A stretch of DNA of 33,405 nucleotides from CAZJHX01 sp964545715 (GTDB taxonomy: Bacteria > Myxococcota_A > UBA9042 > GCA-2863065): assembly GCA_964545715.1 (NCBI GenBank), contig CAZJHX010000120.1:1-33405 (forward strand), written 5' to 3'. Positions 18,638-26,519 of this stretch are shown here, piece by piece (the stretch's first letter is position 1; every line of letters begins with the position of its first letter). Both the position numbers and the translations under genes were made by a program. The notes under the pieces were generated by a model. The model was not told the DNA's origin. It saw only the letters and a list, made by a program, of their open reading frames with translations, and did no database searches.

Positions 18638-18656
18638 GCGCCGCAGTTTATGCGTC

Positions 18657-19235
18657 TCAGATTTTTTTGCGAGGCCGCCGCGACACGTGAGGGTTGCCCA
18701 CCACGCTGAAGCGCCACGGCTTGCGGGCCCACTCGCCCGCATAATCGATGCCGATCCGCTCCGACGCTTCGACCCGGCTGTCATCGAACGTCACATCCGG
18801 GGCGACAAAGAGGCGCTCCGCCGTGAGGTCTACCTTGTTTAACGTGCGATCGATCGCCAGCGCGCGCGTGAGGCGCCCGGGGCCGTTGGTCGTCCGCGTA
18901 ATACCGGCAACCGGCTCTATCCCCCGCACCAGAACCGCGCTGGGCCGGCCCTGGGGCCAGGTCACCACGTTGAACATGTCGTACATGCCGTAGATGAGAT
19001 AGACGTACGCATACCCGGGTGGCCCGTACATGACGTCGGTGCGCCGGGTCCGCCCCTTCGACGCGTGGCACGCCAGGTCTTCCTCGTCGCGATAGGCCTC
19101 GGTCTCGACGATGCGACCGGCCAGAAGCCCGCGCTCCGGATGGCGGTGCACCAACAGGCTGCCCAGCAGATTTCTGGCGACCTCGAGCGGATCGGCGGCG
19201 TAAAAGCTTCTCGGGTGAGGGTCCGCGACCCGCAC
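18657..19235 (-). CDS. 3-methyladenine DNA glycosylase (AAG/MPG family)
   Basis: This 192-residue protein excises alkylated purines, starting base excision repair. The family signature RIVETEAY (about residues 41-48) holds the catalytic glutamate; it is followed by DLACHASKGRTRRTDVMYGPPGYAYVY, the wall of the base pocket, and NGPGRLTRALAI, the usual DNA-binding loop. The start is GTG at 19235, three bases after the fxsA stop; no other in-frame start fits the family N-terminus better (FYAADPLEVARNLLG). Length is typical. It is the second gene of fxsA-mpg-hemF. A Lys-rich tail (RRPRKKI) ends it. Confidence 0.95.
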   Translation of the reverse strand: MRVADPHPRSFYAADPLEVARNLLGSLLVHRHPERGLLAGRIVETEAYRDEEDLACHASKGRTRRTDVMYGPPGYAYVYLIYGMYDMFNVVTWPQGRPSAVLVRGIEPVAGITRTTNGPGRLTRALAIDRTLNKVDLTAERLFVAPDVTFDDSRVEASERIGIDYAGEWARKPWRFSVVGNPHVSRRPRKKI

Positions 19236-19238
19236 GTT

Positions 19239-19721
19239 CTAGACCTCGCCGCCGTCGTCCAGCTTCTTGGGCTCGATCGGGTCGACGCGGGCCGGGCTGT
19301 CGTCCACGATCTCCATCTCGGACGCACGCGGGCCCCGCGACGCAGCGTGCAGCGTGATGCGATCCTGAATCCGCGCCAACACGTAACGGCGCATGATCGC
19401 GCGCGTGGGCGGGATCAGCAGCAGAAAGCCGACGGCGTCCGTAAAGAAGCCGGGCGTCAGCAACAACAGCCCTGCGGCCAGTATCAGCACGCCGTCCACC
19501 ATCTCGTTGGCCGGCAGCCGCCCCGCGTTCATGCTCTCCTGGGCACGCCGCAGCACGATCATGCCCTGCTGGCGCACCAACTGCGTCCCGATCGCGGCGG
19601 TCAGGATGATGACGATCATCGTATTGAGAGTGCCGATCCGCCCGCCCACCAGTAAGAACAGATAGATCTCGATGATGGGGACGCCGACGAAGGCGAGAAA
19701 CAGCGGAGAAAAACCGAGCAT
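19239..19721 (-). CDS. FxsA family membrane protein
   Basis: The protein has 160 residues. Two N-terminal membrane segments (FLAFVGVPIIEIYLFLLVGG and the stretch around IVIILTAAIG) are followed by a third with the family hallmark LLLTPGFFTDAVGF. A soluble acidic C-terminal tail follows. In E. coli, FxsA overproduction lets cells tolerate phage T7 by blocking exclusion in F-plasmid strains; its normal function is not known. The ATG has a perfect AGGAGG six bases upstream. It is the first gene of the fxsA-mpg-hemF operon, and diverges from the DUF368 gene. Confidence 0.93.
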   Translation of the reverse strand: MLGFSPLFLAFVGVPIIEIYLFLLVGGRIGTLNTMIVIILTAAIGTQLVRQQGMIVLRRAQESMNAGRLPANEMVDGVLILAAGLLLLTPGFFTDAVGFLLLIPPTRAIMRRYVLARIQDRITLHAASRGPRASEMEIVDDSPARVDPIEPKKLDDGGEV

Positions 19722-19738
19722 CCGAGGCCTCCTAAGAT

Positions 19739-19768
19739 TTGACTCTTAGCACGGCCGGTTGTTATCTG
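19739..19768 (+). promoter_or_regulatory. candidate promoter of the DUF368 gene
   Basis: TTGACT (19739-19744) matches the -35 consensus at five of six positions; TATCTG (19763-19768) follows an 18-base spacer and is a weak -10. The ATG is at 19777, eight bases on, so the mRNA would be nearly leaderless, in line with the missing Shine-Dalgarno. Confidence 0.4.
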
Positions 19769-19776
19769 CGACCGCC

Positions 19777-21066
19777 ATGACCAACCGTCTCTATCTGGCC
19801 CTGAAGGGCATGTGCATGGGGTTCGCCGACGCCATTCCCGGCGTGAGCGGCGGCACCATGGCCCTGATCCTGGGCGTCTACGAGCGCTTCATTCTCGCGC
19901 TGACCGCCATTCTGCACCCACGCATGATCGCCACCGTGTTGAAGCGCAGGTTCTGGGGCCAGCTCAAGGCCGAGCTGCTCGCTGACGGGGCGGACGAGTC
20001 CGATGAAGGGATCGCCGCAGCGCACGTCGCGTTCATGGCCAACCTCGCCGTCGGCATACTCGGCGGCCTGCTGGTCGGCGTACTGATCCTGCCGGTGTTG
20101 CTGGACCGCTATCCGGAGATCATGCGCGGGTTCTTCTTCGGGCTGGTGCTGGCGTCCATCGTGGTGCCGTGGGGCATGATCAAGCAGCGCAACGCCACCG
20201 TCATCGCGGCCTTTGTCGTGGCCTGCGTCGCCACCTTCATGCTCATGGGCATCAAAAAGGACGTCAGCGGGTTCGCGACCACCACCGTCACCATGACCAC
20301 CGCCGAAGGCCGGCCCCTGACCGAAGCCAGGAGCTTCGACGCACAAGCCCTGCGCTTTGCGACCGACACCGGCCAGGCCAAGCTCCGGCGCGAGATCGGC
20401 TTCCAGCCCACCACTACCGTCGAGCTCAAGGCGGGCGAGTCCAGCTGGACGATCGACGTCGTGGCCGCGCAAAACGGCGTCGGCGCCAACCTGCCGGCCG
20501 GCTCACTGGTGCAGGTGGTGGACTCCCACAGCAAGAAGCACTCAAAGCTCGACGGCTTCGCTGTCACCCAGGCCGCCGCGGCGACCGGCGGCACGGACCC
20601 CGCGCTTTGGTACATCTTTATATGCGGCGCCATCGCGATCTGCGCCATGGTGCTTCCGGGCGTGTCCGGCGCCTTCCTCCTGCTCATGTTCGGCCTCTAC
20701 GGTTACATCCTGCACACGCTCCGTGCGCTGCTGCACCTGGACATGAGCGCGCTCCCCGTCATCGCCATCTTCATCGCCGGCATTCTGCTGGGCCTGACGT
20801 TCTTCTCGCGACTGCTGCGATGGGGGCTCGCCCACCACCACGACCTCATCATGGGCGTGCTCGCAGGGCTGATGCTGGGCTCTCTTCGCTCTTTGTGGCC
20901 GTTTCGGACGGGGGTGGGTCACGTCGCCGAAAACACGCTACCGCAGTCCATCGACAGCGGCGTGCTCATGCCGATAGCCGCGCTGATCGTGGGTGTCGTC
21001 ATCGTCACGGCGCTCACAGCCATGGATAGGAGGGGGTCCAAAGCGACCCAGCCCTCCGCGAGTTGA
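19777..21066 (+). CDS. DUF368 membrane protein, polyprenyl-phosphate translocase-like, with soluble insert
   Basis: DUF368 proteins (PopT) have recently been linked to recycling of undecaprenyl phosphate across the inner membrane for wall and surface polymer synthesis. Both halves of the family's internal repeat are clear: FADAIPGVSGGTMALILGVYE near the N-terminus and MVLPGVSGAFLLLMFGLYGY in the second half. The protein has 429 residues, longer than usual family members. Residues about 160-272, between the halves, form a hydrophilic stretch rich in Thr and beta-prone sequence with no membrane segments; it is likely an added soluble domain. ATG at 19777 is preferred because the family N-terminus begins there; TTG at 19759 is possible. 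It diverges from fxsA. Confidence 0.87.
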   Translation: MTNRLYLALKGMCMGFADAIPGVSGGTMALILGVYERFILALTAILHPRMIATVLKRRFWGQLKAELLADGADESDEGIAAAHVAFMANLAVGILGGLLVGVLILPVLLDRYPEIMRGFFFGLVLASIVVPWGMIKQRNATVIAAFVVACVATFMLMGIKKDVSGFATTTVTMTTAEGRPLTEARSFDAQALRFATDTGQAKLRREIGFQPTTTVELKAGESSWTIDVVAAQNGVGANLPAGSLVQVVDSHSKKHSKLDGFAVTQAAAATGGTDPALWYIFICGAIAICAMVLPGVSGAFLLLMFGLYGYILHTLRALLHLDMSALPVIAIFIAGILLGLTFFSRLLRWGLAHHHDLIMGVLAGLMLGSLRSLWPFRTGVGHVAENTLPQSIDSGVLMPIAALIVGVVIVTALTAMDRRGSKATQPSAS

Positions 21067-21157
21067 CCCAGGGGTCCGTCTACGCCGCTCTGCGCCAACA
21101 ACAGCGCAACTCATTGTAATCACTCAAGGTAAAAAATAAGTACGCCGTCTGAGCAAG

Positions 21158-21174
21158 TTGGCACGCCGCTAGCA
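21158..21174 (+). promoter_or_regulatory. sigma54 (-24/-12) promoter
   Basis: TTGGCACG (21158-21165), four bases, TAGCA (21170-21174) matches the sigma54 consensus YTGGCACGNNNNTTGCW at all but one base. The invariant GG (21160-21161) and GC (21172-21173) are exactly ten bases apart. Transcription would start near 21185 and read the outer-membrane protein gene at 21239. This promoter class needs an enhancer-binding ATPase. The gap also contains AT-rich sequence upstream (21131-21140) that might bind one or help bending. Confidence 0.65.
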
Positions 21175-21238
21175 ATCTTGTTCCAGCGTCCGGGGGATGA
21201 CCTTCCGGGCAAAAGTTCAGAGGGTTCTAGTTCTTACG

Positions 21239-21877
21239 ATGCGTACCTGGAAATACACAGCAGCGACAATCTTGGCGCTGGTAGTGACGCTCACAAGTTC
21301 AGAAGCCCGAGGAACCAGTAACAGCACGGTGACCTTCGGCATTGGTACGGCGGTCGGCGTGAACAGCGTAACTCTGCTAGACACGGACGCACGCAGCACG
21401 TTCACAACCGAGCTGAATCTGAAGCTGAAAGCCATACAGCTCTTTGCCTTAGAGCTGGCTTACAGCCCGACGGATGTGGTCGACGCGAGAGCGCTCGTCT
21501 TCGAAAGTCGGTTCCGACTGAGCGCCTTGATTTATGCGGTGCCAACCCACCCGGTAAATTTTTACCTCAAGGGCGGCATCGGAGGCGGCCGGTTCTCTGA
21601 GCTGTTCAGCGTCGAAGGACGCACGAACAGTTATCACGCCGGTGGAGGTCTCGACTGGCATATAGGCGACCACATGGTCGTCGGAGCGGAGTTTCTGCTC
21701 TTGCTGCCAGGTGTGACTTCGGTACGCCAGACCATCGAGGCATACGCAAATGAAGAGCTGCAACGCTTCCAGGAATCGGAAGCGGAGTATGAAGCGCCAG
21801 AGTCGACCCTCGAGGTCGCAGACTTCATCTCCGCAAGCAATTTCCGCCTGGCACTTTCAGCTCGGTACTACTTCTAG
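21239..21877 (+). CDS. small outer-membrane beta-barrel protein
   Basis: The protein has 212 residues. The ATG at 21239 gives a compact signal peptide (MRTWKYTAATILALVVTL, cleavage after SSEA). An earlier in-frame ATG at 21197 would add 14 residues before the signal peptide. The mature part shows alternating beta strands (NFYLKGGIGGGRFSEL, YHAGGGLDWHIGDHMVVGAE) and ends in FRLALSARYYF, with a terminal Phe as needed for BAM-dependent insertion. About eight strands fit an OmpA/OmpX-like barrel. One loop (about residues 165-190) is long and acidic. I do not know the family. Its GC content looks lower than its neighbours'. It has a sigma54-type promoter and stands alone. Confidence 0.72.
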   Translation: MRTWKYTAATILALVVTLTSSEARGTSNSTVTFGIGTAVGVNSVTLLDTDARSTFTTELNLKLKAIQLFALELAYSPTDVVDARALVFESRFRLSALIYAVPTHPVNFYLKGGIGGGRFSELFSVEGRTNSYHAGGGLDWHIGDHMVVGAEFLLLLPGVTSVRQTIEAYANEELQRFQESEAEYEAPESTLEVADFISASNFRLALSARYYF

Positions 21878-22095
21878 GCGCCCGGTTAGCGAGACCAGGC
21901 CTCTAGAGAGACAGAACATACAAGTTACTGACTTCGGGGAAGGTCCTACGGGTACCTCGCCATACCCCCTCACACAAAGTGCTCGTTGAATCCGAGCCGA
22001 ACTCAGCACTTGAGCCCTGCAGGGACACAGGCTACGACCGCCGTCCACGATGCCTTCCATCAACATGTGCTCCCTGCAGGGCTCTTCCTTTTTCT
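21878..22095. other. intergenic region containing the terminator
   Basis: Apart from the hairpin at 22012-22084 I see no gene or strong signal here. It separates the plus-strand barrel gene from the minus-strand HTH remnant. Confidence 0.5.
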
Positions 22096-22096
22096 T
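22012..22096 (+). terminator. hairpin with T-rich tail
   Basis: Perfect 14-base arms (22012-22025 and 22071-22084) enclose a 45-base loop, and a T-rich run (TTCCTTTTTCTT) follows on the plus strand. It could terminate transcription of the barrel gene. Each arm contains the self-complementary CCCTGCAGGG, so each can also fold or pair alone; the long loop is unusual. Confidence 0.5.
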
Positions 22097-22227
22097 CACC
22101 CCTTCAGACCGTATTGTTTCATCCAGCGATAGACCTGCTGGCGCGAGCGACCGTATTTGCGGCCCACTGCCGCGACCGTCCCACACTGCGCCAGGGCCTC
22201 CTGCAGCTCTTCGGGGCTCCGCACGTC
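22096..22227 (-). pseudogene. Fis-type HTH tail separated from the FHA regulator by an in-frame TAG
   Basis: After the TAG at 22230-22228 the same reading frame continues for 43 codons to TGA at 22098-22096. It encodes a clear Fis-type (HTH_8) helix-turn-helix: LQEALAQCGTVAAVGRKYG and SRQQVYRWMKQYGLKG. This domain is usually the C-terminus of sigma54 activators and of related FHA regulators. A GTG two codons after the stop (22224-22222) could start a 42-residue free HTH protein, but no proper ribosome-binding site is present. The options are a recent nonsense mutation, stop read-through, or two separate proteins. Sequence conservation right up to the end suggests the break is recent or still functional. 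Confidence 0.75.
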
Positions 22228-23217
22228 CTAGCGATACCGCCGCTCGTCGGCCCGCTCCCGAGATTTGGACGCCGACGGGCGGTCCTCGATCGTCTGCCGA
22301 ACGTGCGCTGAGCGGATAACGGGCTCGTCAGCCACAAGCGGCAGCAGCCTGTCGAAGCGCTCTCGAAGCCGGCGCCACCCGCCGTCCATGGGCGCCCACA
22401 GCCAGACCACCAACCCACCACGACTGAAGGTCGGCGCCGACGCCCCACGCGCCTCGCGCAGCCACGTCAAAGTACGCCCCCACACAATGGCCCGGCGCTG
22501 CGCGATCGCCGGCAGCTCCACCCACGCGTCCTCCGGCAGGCCCAGCGCGCTGCGCCGACCGTTTCGCATCTCAAAAACCACGCGCGCCCCAAGCTCGGCC
22601 GCCCGCGCGCAGGCCATCTCCGCTCGCGCTTTGCCGACGCCGTCCGCCCCCAGCAGCGCCACAGTGCTGCCGGGATGCGCGACCCAGCCGTCCGGCTCCA
22701 TGCGCGCCCAATCTGCCGGATCCAGGATCGCCAGCGGCGCGCCGTCCCCCCCGGACACCCGATGTAGCCGGCGCGCAAACGCCCGAATCCCACAGCCCGG
22801 GGGGCTGACCACCGCCACGGCAGGGTGCGACCGAACCTGATCCACCCAGCGGCGCACCAGCGGATCGATCGCCTGCCTGCCCTGACCGTCATGCGGATAC
22901 CCGGCGCCCGCGTGCAGCACACACCGTCCCGCGCTGACGACCGCGTCCCCCCACTTGTCCAGCCCGCCGACTATCGGCATCCGGTCAACCCGGGTCCCAT
23001 TGCGACTGTCCAGGTCCGTCACGCGCAGCTGTCCCCCGGCTAGAAGCTGAAGACTCAGATGCCGGCGGCTCAGCTTGCTATCATCGATCGTGATGCCGTC
23101 GGGGCCGGTCGCACGCCCGACAACCAGCGGCGCGCCGCCGGGCTCCAGCTCGCGAACCTCCTGAAGTGCGTCACTGTCCGGGCAGTGCAGCACCCGGGCG
23201 CGGACCGCCCAGCTCAC
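22228..23217 (-). CDS. FHA-domain regulator with degenerate sigma54-activator AAA+ region
   Basis: The GTG at 23217 overlaps the sppA stop (GTGA), so translation is coupled; length 329 residues. Residues about 25-100 form an FHA phosphothreonine-binding domain (VVGRATGPDG, KLSRRHLSLQ, DLDSRNGTRVD). Residues about 120-300 align with the AAA+ domain of sigma54 activators, but the Walker A region reads SPPGCGIRAFARRLHRVSG, without the GK of GxxGxGK, and no GAFTGA loop is visible, so it probably cannot hydrolyse ATP or contact sigma54. The frame ends at TAG directly before a matching Fis-type HTH. As it stands the protein lacks DNA-binding ability. Fourth gene of argC-argB-sppA. A kinase writing its FHA ligand is not in the window. 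Confidence 0.78.
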   Translation of the reverse strand: MSWAVRARVLHCPDSDALQEVRELEPGGAPLVVGRATGPDGITIDDSKLSRRHLSLQLLAGGQLRVTDLDSRNGTRVDRMPIVGGLDKWGDAVVSAGRCVLHAGAGYPHDGQGRQAIDPLVRRWVDQVRSHPAVAVVSPPGCGIRAFARRLHRVSGGDGAPLAILDPADWARMEPDGWVAHPGSTVALLGADGVGKARAEMACARAAELGARVVFEMRNGRRSALGLPEDAWVELPAIAQRRAIVWGRTLTWLREARGASAPTFSRGGLVVWLWAPMDGGWRRLRERFDRLLPLVADEPVIRSAHVRQTIEDRPSASKSRERADERRYR

Positions 23218-25649
23218 TCGATCGTCAAGCGATACGGCATCATGGCCAGGGGCTCGCCCGGCTTGAACGCGCTGAGGAAGGGCCACGCCACAGCCAGCGC
23301 ATCCTTCATGCCCGAGAAGCGCTGCAGCAAGATCTCGATGCCCAGCGTATTGCGCAGCCGCTGCACCAGACCAACGCGCGGATAGAAGCTCAGCGCCACG
23401 CGGTCATCGACCGACATCCCAGCCAACGCCTTGGCGCGTCTCAGCGCAGCCAGCATGCCACCGCGCGCATCCGTCAGCTTTCGCTTGCGCGCCTGCGAGC
23501 CCATCCACACCCTGCCCTGCGCCACCTCGTGCACCTGCTCGACAGTCATCTTTCGACCGTCGGCAACCCGCTTCAAGAACAGGTCGTAGAACGACTTCAC
23601 CTTCTCGGTGACGACCTTCAGCTCCGCGTCCGTCCACGGCCGATCCTGGCTGAACAGCTCGGCGTTCTTGCCGCGCGCCAGGGTGTGGCGCCCGATCCCA
23701 ATCGCCGCATACAGCCGCCCGAAGGCTGGCTTGCCCGTAAAGATCCCGATGCTGCCGGTCACCGTCATGTCGCCGCTGAGCACCTCTTTGGCGCCCATGG
23801 CCACGTAATACCCACCCGAGGCGGCCACGTTGCCCATGGACGCGACAACCGGCTTGCCCTCGGCCGCCTTCAAGATAGCGCGATGCATATGGTCCGACGC
23901 GACGGACGAGCCCCCCGGACTGTTGATCCGCAGCACGATGCCTTTGACGTTGCGGTTGCGCGCCGCCGCTTTGACCGCCGCCACGATGGTCCGGTCGCCG
24001 ACGTTGCGGGTGCCCAACAGCGGCATTGTGGAGCTGCGCCCGTCCACGATGCTGCCCTCGATCGGGATCACCGCGATGCGCGGCAGCGGCGCCCACGGCT
24101 CACGGGCAGGACGCGCCTCTGATCCGGCTCGCACGACGCGCAACGATCCCAGCTCCTTGCGCAGCAGCTTCTCGACCTCGTCGTAGAACGCCAGGTGGTC
24201 GACCAGCCCTTTTGCTTTGCAGTCGGCGGCCAGGTACGGCCCCCCATCGACGATCGCGCGCATCTTTGCCGGCGTCAGCTTTCGACCGGCGGCGATGTCA
24301 GTCATCAGCTTGTCGTAGAGGGTATCCAGAATGCTGTTTCGCACCGACAGCGCGGGCTCGCTCGGGCCGCTTCTGGAAAAGGACTCGGGATAGGACTTGA
24401 ACTTGCCGAACTTGACCCACTGCGTGTCCACCATCAGCCGATCGAGCACGTCTCGGTAGTACGTCAGCGTGGTCTTGAGCCCGACCAGCATCAGGCCACC
24501 CGCGGGGTTCAGATAGATCCGGTCGGCGCCCGAGTACAGGTACAGATGACGCATATCGCCCTGATCGAGGTAGACGCTGATCTGCTTGCCCGCCTTGCGC
24601 AGCTCGCCAAGGATGTCGCGCAGCTCCTCCGCCTGCGCCCAGCCGAAGCGGGCCCCGACGTCCTTGATCAGCACGCCTGACACGGTGTCATCCAGGCGCA
24701 CGCGATCCAGGTAGTTGACCACGTGGCTGTAGGTCGAGCCGCCACCACTCAGCCCGGGCCGCGGCGTCTCCGGCATGCCGCCCAGCTCGATCAGCACCGT
24801 CTTGCCCGAGCGCTTGTAGAGCGGCCCGTACGACTTGCCGCTCAGCCGCGCGCCGACGGTAAAGCCCATGCTGCCGAAGTCGTCGCCCCGAAACAGGACG
24901 CCACCGTCGACGCCGCCCGGCCCGAAGTGCAGCGCCAGCGCCGTGCCGACCTCCAGATTGCCCTCGGCGTGCTTGGTCAAGCCGTAGCGAACGCGGCCCA
25001 GGATCTCCAGCCCCCGGATCGGCTCAAATCGCAGCTGGCCGCCCACCGACGTGGCGCCGTCGCCGTCGATATCCGTGGTCGCCTCGATGCTGACCCGGTC
25101 CGTGCCCGGATGAAAGCCGAGCCCGACGTCATACACGCGCGGAATCACAACGCCATTGACCACGGGCGTGTTGATGTCGTGGACGCCGAGGCCGACGCTG
25201 AGCCAGGACGCCGGACGCATCAGCAACCCGAAATCCAGCGTGTTGGTCCCGTCCACGGCGCGATCGTCGTCCGAGAAGAGGTGCCGAAACATGAGCCCCA
25301 GACGCATCATGCGGTGCAGGCGATAGGTGACGCCCAACGACAGGCGCTGTACGGACTGACCGCCCGGCGGACGCAGAAACTCCAGCCCGCCGCCGATAGA
25401 GATCGGCCCAAACACCGGGGCGCCCAGCAGCAGCGCAGTGCCCTCGCCCGTCTGGTCATCGAACTGGGTGTTGTAGACCCGCAGCTCCCAGGAGCGCAGC
25501 GTGCTCAACCCTGCCGGATTGTGCAGCACCGCGTTGACGCCATCCGGCTCCGCAATGGACACCGCCGGCAGGGAGATGCCGGCCGTGGGTTGAGCTGAGG
25601 CGGCGGTCGGCCAGAGAAGCGCAGCGATCAGAAAAGTGCGTACGAACAT
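23214..25649 (-). CDS. sppA: signal peptide peptidase SppA fused to an N-terminal outer-membrane barrel-like domain
   Basis: The protein has 811 residues. After a signal peptide (FLIAALLWPTAASA), residues about 25-275 are beta-rich and resemble PorV/UPF0164-type barrels (GVNAVLHNPAGLS, then many alternating strands). Residues about 280-811 form a full double-domain 67K-type SppA, with the general base Lys418 (FGKFKSYPESF) and nucleophile Ser611 (NVAASGGYY), 193 residues apart as expected for E. coli SppA (200). SppA normally degrades cleaved signal peptides from the inner membrane; the barrel fusion would place this serine protease at the outer membrane. No Shine-Dalgarno; it follows argB by 33 bases and overlaps the FHA gene by GTGA. 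Confidence 0.88.
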   Translation of the reverse strand: MFVRTFLIAALLWPTAASAQPTAGISLPAVSIAEPDGVNAVLHNPAGLSTLRSWELRVYNTQFDDQTGEGTALLLGAPVFGPISIGGGLEFLRPPGGQSVQRLSLGVTYRLHRMMRLGLMFRHLFSDDDRAVDGTNTLDFGLLMRPASWLSVGLGVHDINTPVVNGVVIPRVYDVGLGFHPGTDRVSIEATTDIDGDGATSVGGQLRFEPIRGLEILGRVRYGLTKHAEGNLEVGTALALHFGPGGVDGGVLFRGDDFGSMGFTVGARLSGKSYGPLYKRSGKTVLIELGGMPETPRPGLSGGGSTYSHVVNYLDRVRLDDTVSGVLIKDVGARFGWAQAEELRDILGELRKAGKQISVYLDQGDMRHLYLYSGADRIYLNPAGGLMLVGLKTTLTYYRDVLDRLMVDTQWVKFGKFKSYPESFSRSGPSEPALSVRNSILDTLYDKLMTDIAAGRKLTPAKMRAIVDGGPYLAADCKAKGLVDHLAFYDEVEKLLRKELGSLRVVRAGSEARPAREPWAPLPRIAVIPIEGSIVDGRSSTMPLLGTRNVGDRTIVAAVKAAARNRNVKGIVLRINSPGGSSVASDHMHRAILKAAEGKPVVASMGNVAASGGYYVAMGAKEVLSGDMTVTGSIGIFTGKPAFGRLYAAIGIGRHTLARGKNAELFSQDRPWTDAELKVVTEKVKSFYDLFLKRVADGRKMTVEQVHEVAQGRVWMGSQARKRKLTDARGGMLAALRRAKALAGMSVDDRVALSFYPRVGLVQRLRNTLGIEILLQRFSGMKDALAVAWPFLSAFKPGEPLAMMPYRLTIE

Positions 25650-25682
25650 GGCTAACGGCTTATCACATGACCTGACGCGGAG

Positions 25683-26519
25683 TCAGGGCAGCAGCGTGGT
25701 TCCAAACGCGGTCTCGCCGGACAGCGCCGCGGTGATCGCGCCGGCTTCACCCGCGGGCAGGATGCACACCCGCCCGACCCCGGTGGTCAGGACGCGGAAG
25801 GCCTCTTCCAGCTTGGGGATCATGCCCCCCTGCACGGTGCCGTCCGCGATCAGCGCGCGCGCTTCAGCGACGGTCAGCAGCGGCAGGCGGCTGTCGGGAT
25901 CCGCCAGATCGAGCATCACACCATTGGCGCCCGTCAGCAGGACGAGCGCTTCTGCGGTCAGCGCAACGGCAACGTCACACGCCACGATGTCTGCGTTGAT
26001 GTTGAGCACGACCCCGTCGTCGTCGGCCGACAGCGAGCTCATGAGCGGCACGAAGCCGGCGTCCAGAAGACGCGTGATCGCCTTGCCGTCGACCTCGATG
26101 ACGTCGCCAACCTCACCGAAGTCGACCGGCGCGTCACCGCACCCCGACACGATCCGCGGCGGACGGCGGGTGGCGCGCACAAGACCCGCGGAGACCCCCG
26201 CCACCCCCAGCCCGGGTACGCCTGCGGCTCGACACTGCGCGGACAGGTCCACGTTGACGTGTCCCGCCAATGTCATCTTCATGACCTCCAGCACCGCGGG
26301 CGACGTGATTCGGCGTCCGCCGACGACATCCGGGACCAGGCCGAGCCGTTTGGTCAACGCTGTCGCCTGCGGACCACCACCGTGCAGCACAACGATGCGG
26401 CGCCCGGCTCGGATCAAGGCGGCCAGCTCATCGACGAAGAGGCGACGTCGCGCGGGATCGGCGACCACGTCACCGCCGACTTTGATGACCGTGGCGGACC
26501 GGCTCGCCGAGACGTTCAC
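25683..26519 (-). CDS. argB: acetylglutamate kinase
   Basis: ArgB phosphorylates N-acetyl-L-glutamate with ATP, the second step of arginine synthesis. The 278 residues show the amino-acid kinase motifs IKVGGDVV at the N-terminus, VVLHGGGPQ, RRITSPAVLEVM, LNINADIVA and LLTGANGVM, followed by GGMIPKLEEAF. The N-terminus is short and lacks the long helix found in arginine-inhibited hexameric forms, so feedback inhibition may be absent (inference). The start is GTG at 26519, overlapping the argC TGA as GTGA, so argC and argB are translationally coupled. Normal length, complete. Confidence 0.96.
   Translation of the reverse strand: MNVSASRSATVIKVGGDVVADPARRRLFVDELAALIRAGRRIVVLHGGGPQATALTKRLGLVPDVVGGRRITSPAVLEVMKMTLAGHVNVDLSAQCRAAGVPGLGVAGVSAGLVRATRRPPRIVSGCGDAPVDFGEVGDVIEVDGKAITRLLDAGFVPLMSSLSADDDGVVLNINADIVACDVAVALTAEALVLLTGANGVMLDLADPDSRLPLLTVAEARALIADGTVQGGMIPKLEEAFRVLTTGVGRVCILPAGEAGAITAALSGETAFGTTLLP

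Noticed and set aside
21131..21142. A sigma70 promoter (TTGTAA with AT-rich -10) before the barrel gene
   Set aside because: The -10 matches poorly at any allowed spacing, while the sigma54 site downstream of it is nearly perfect.
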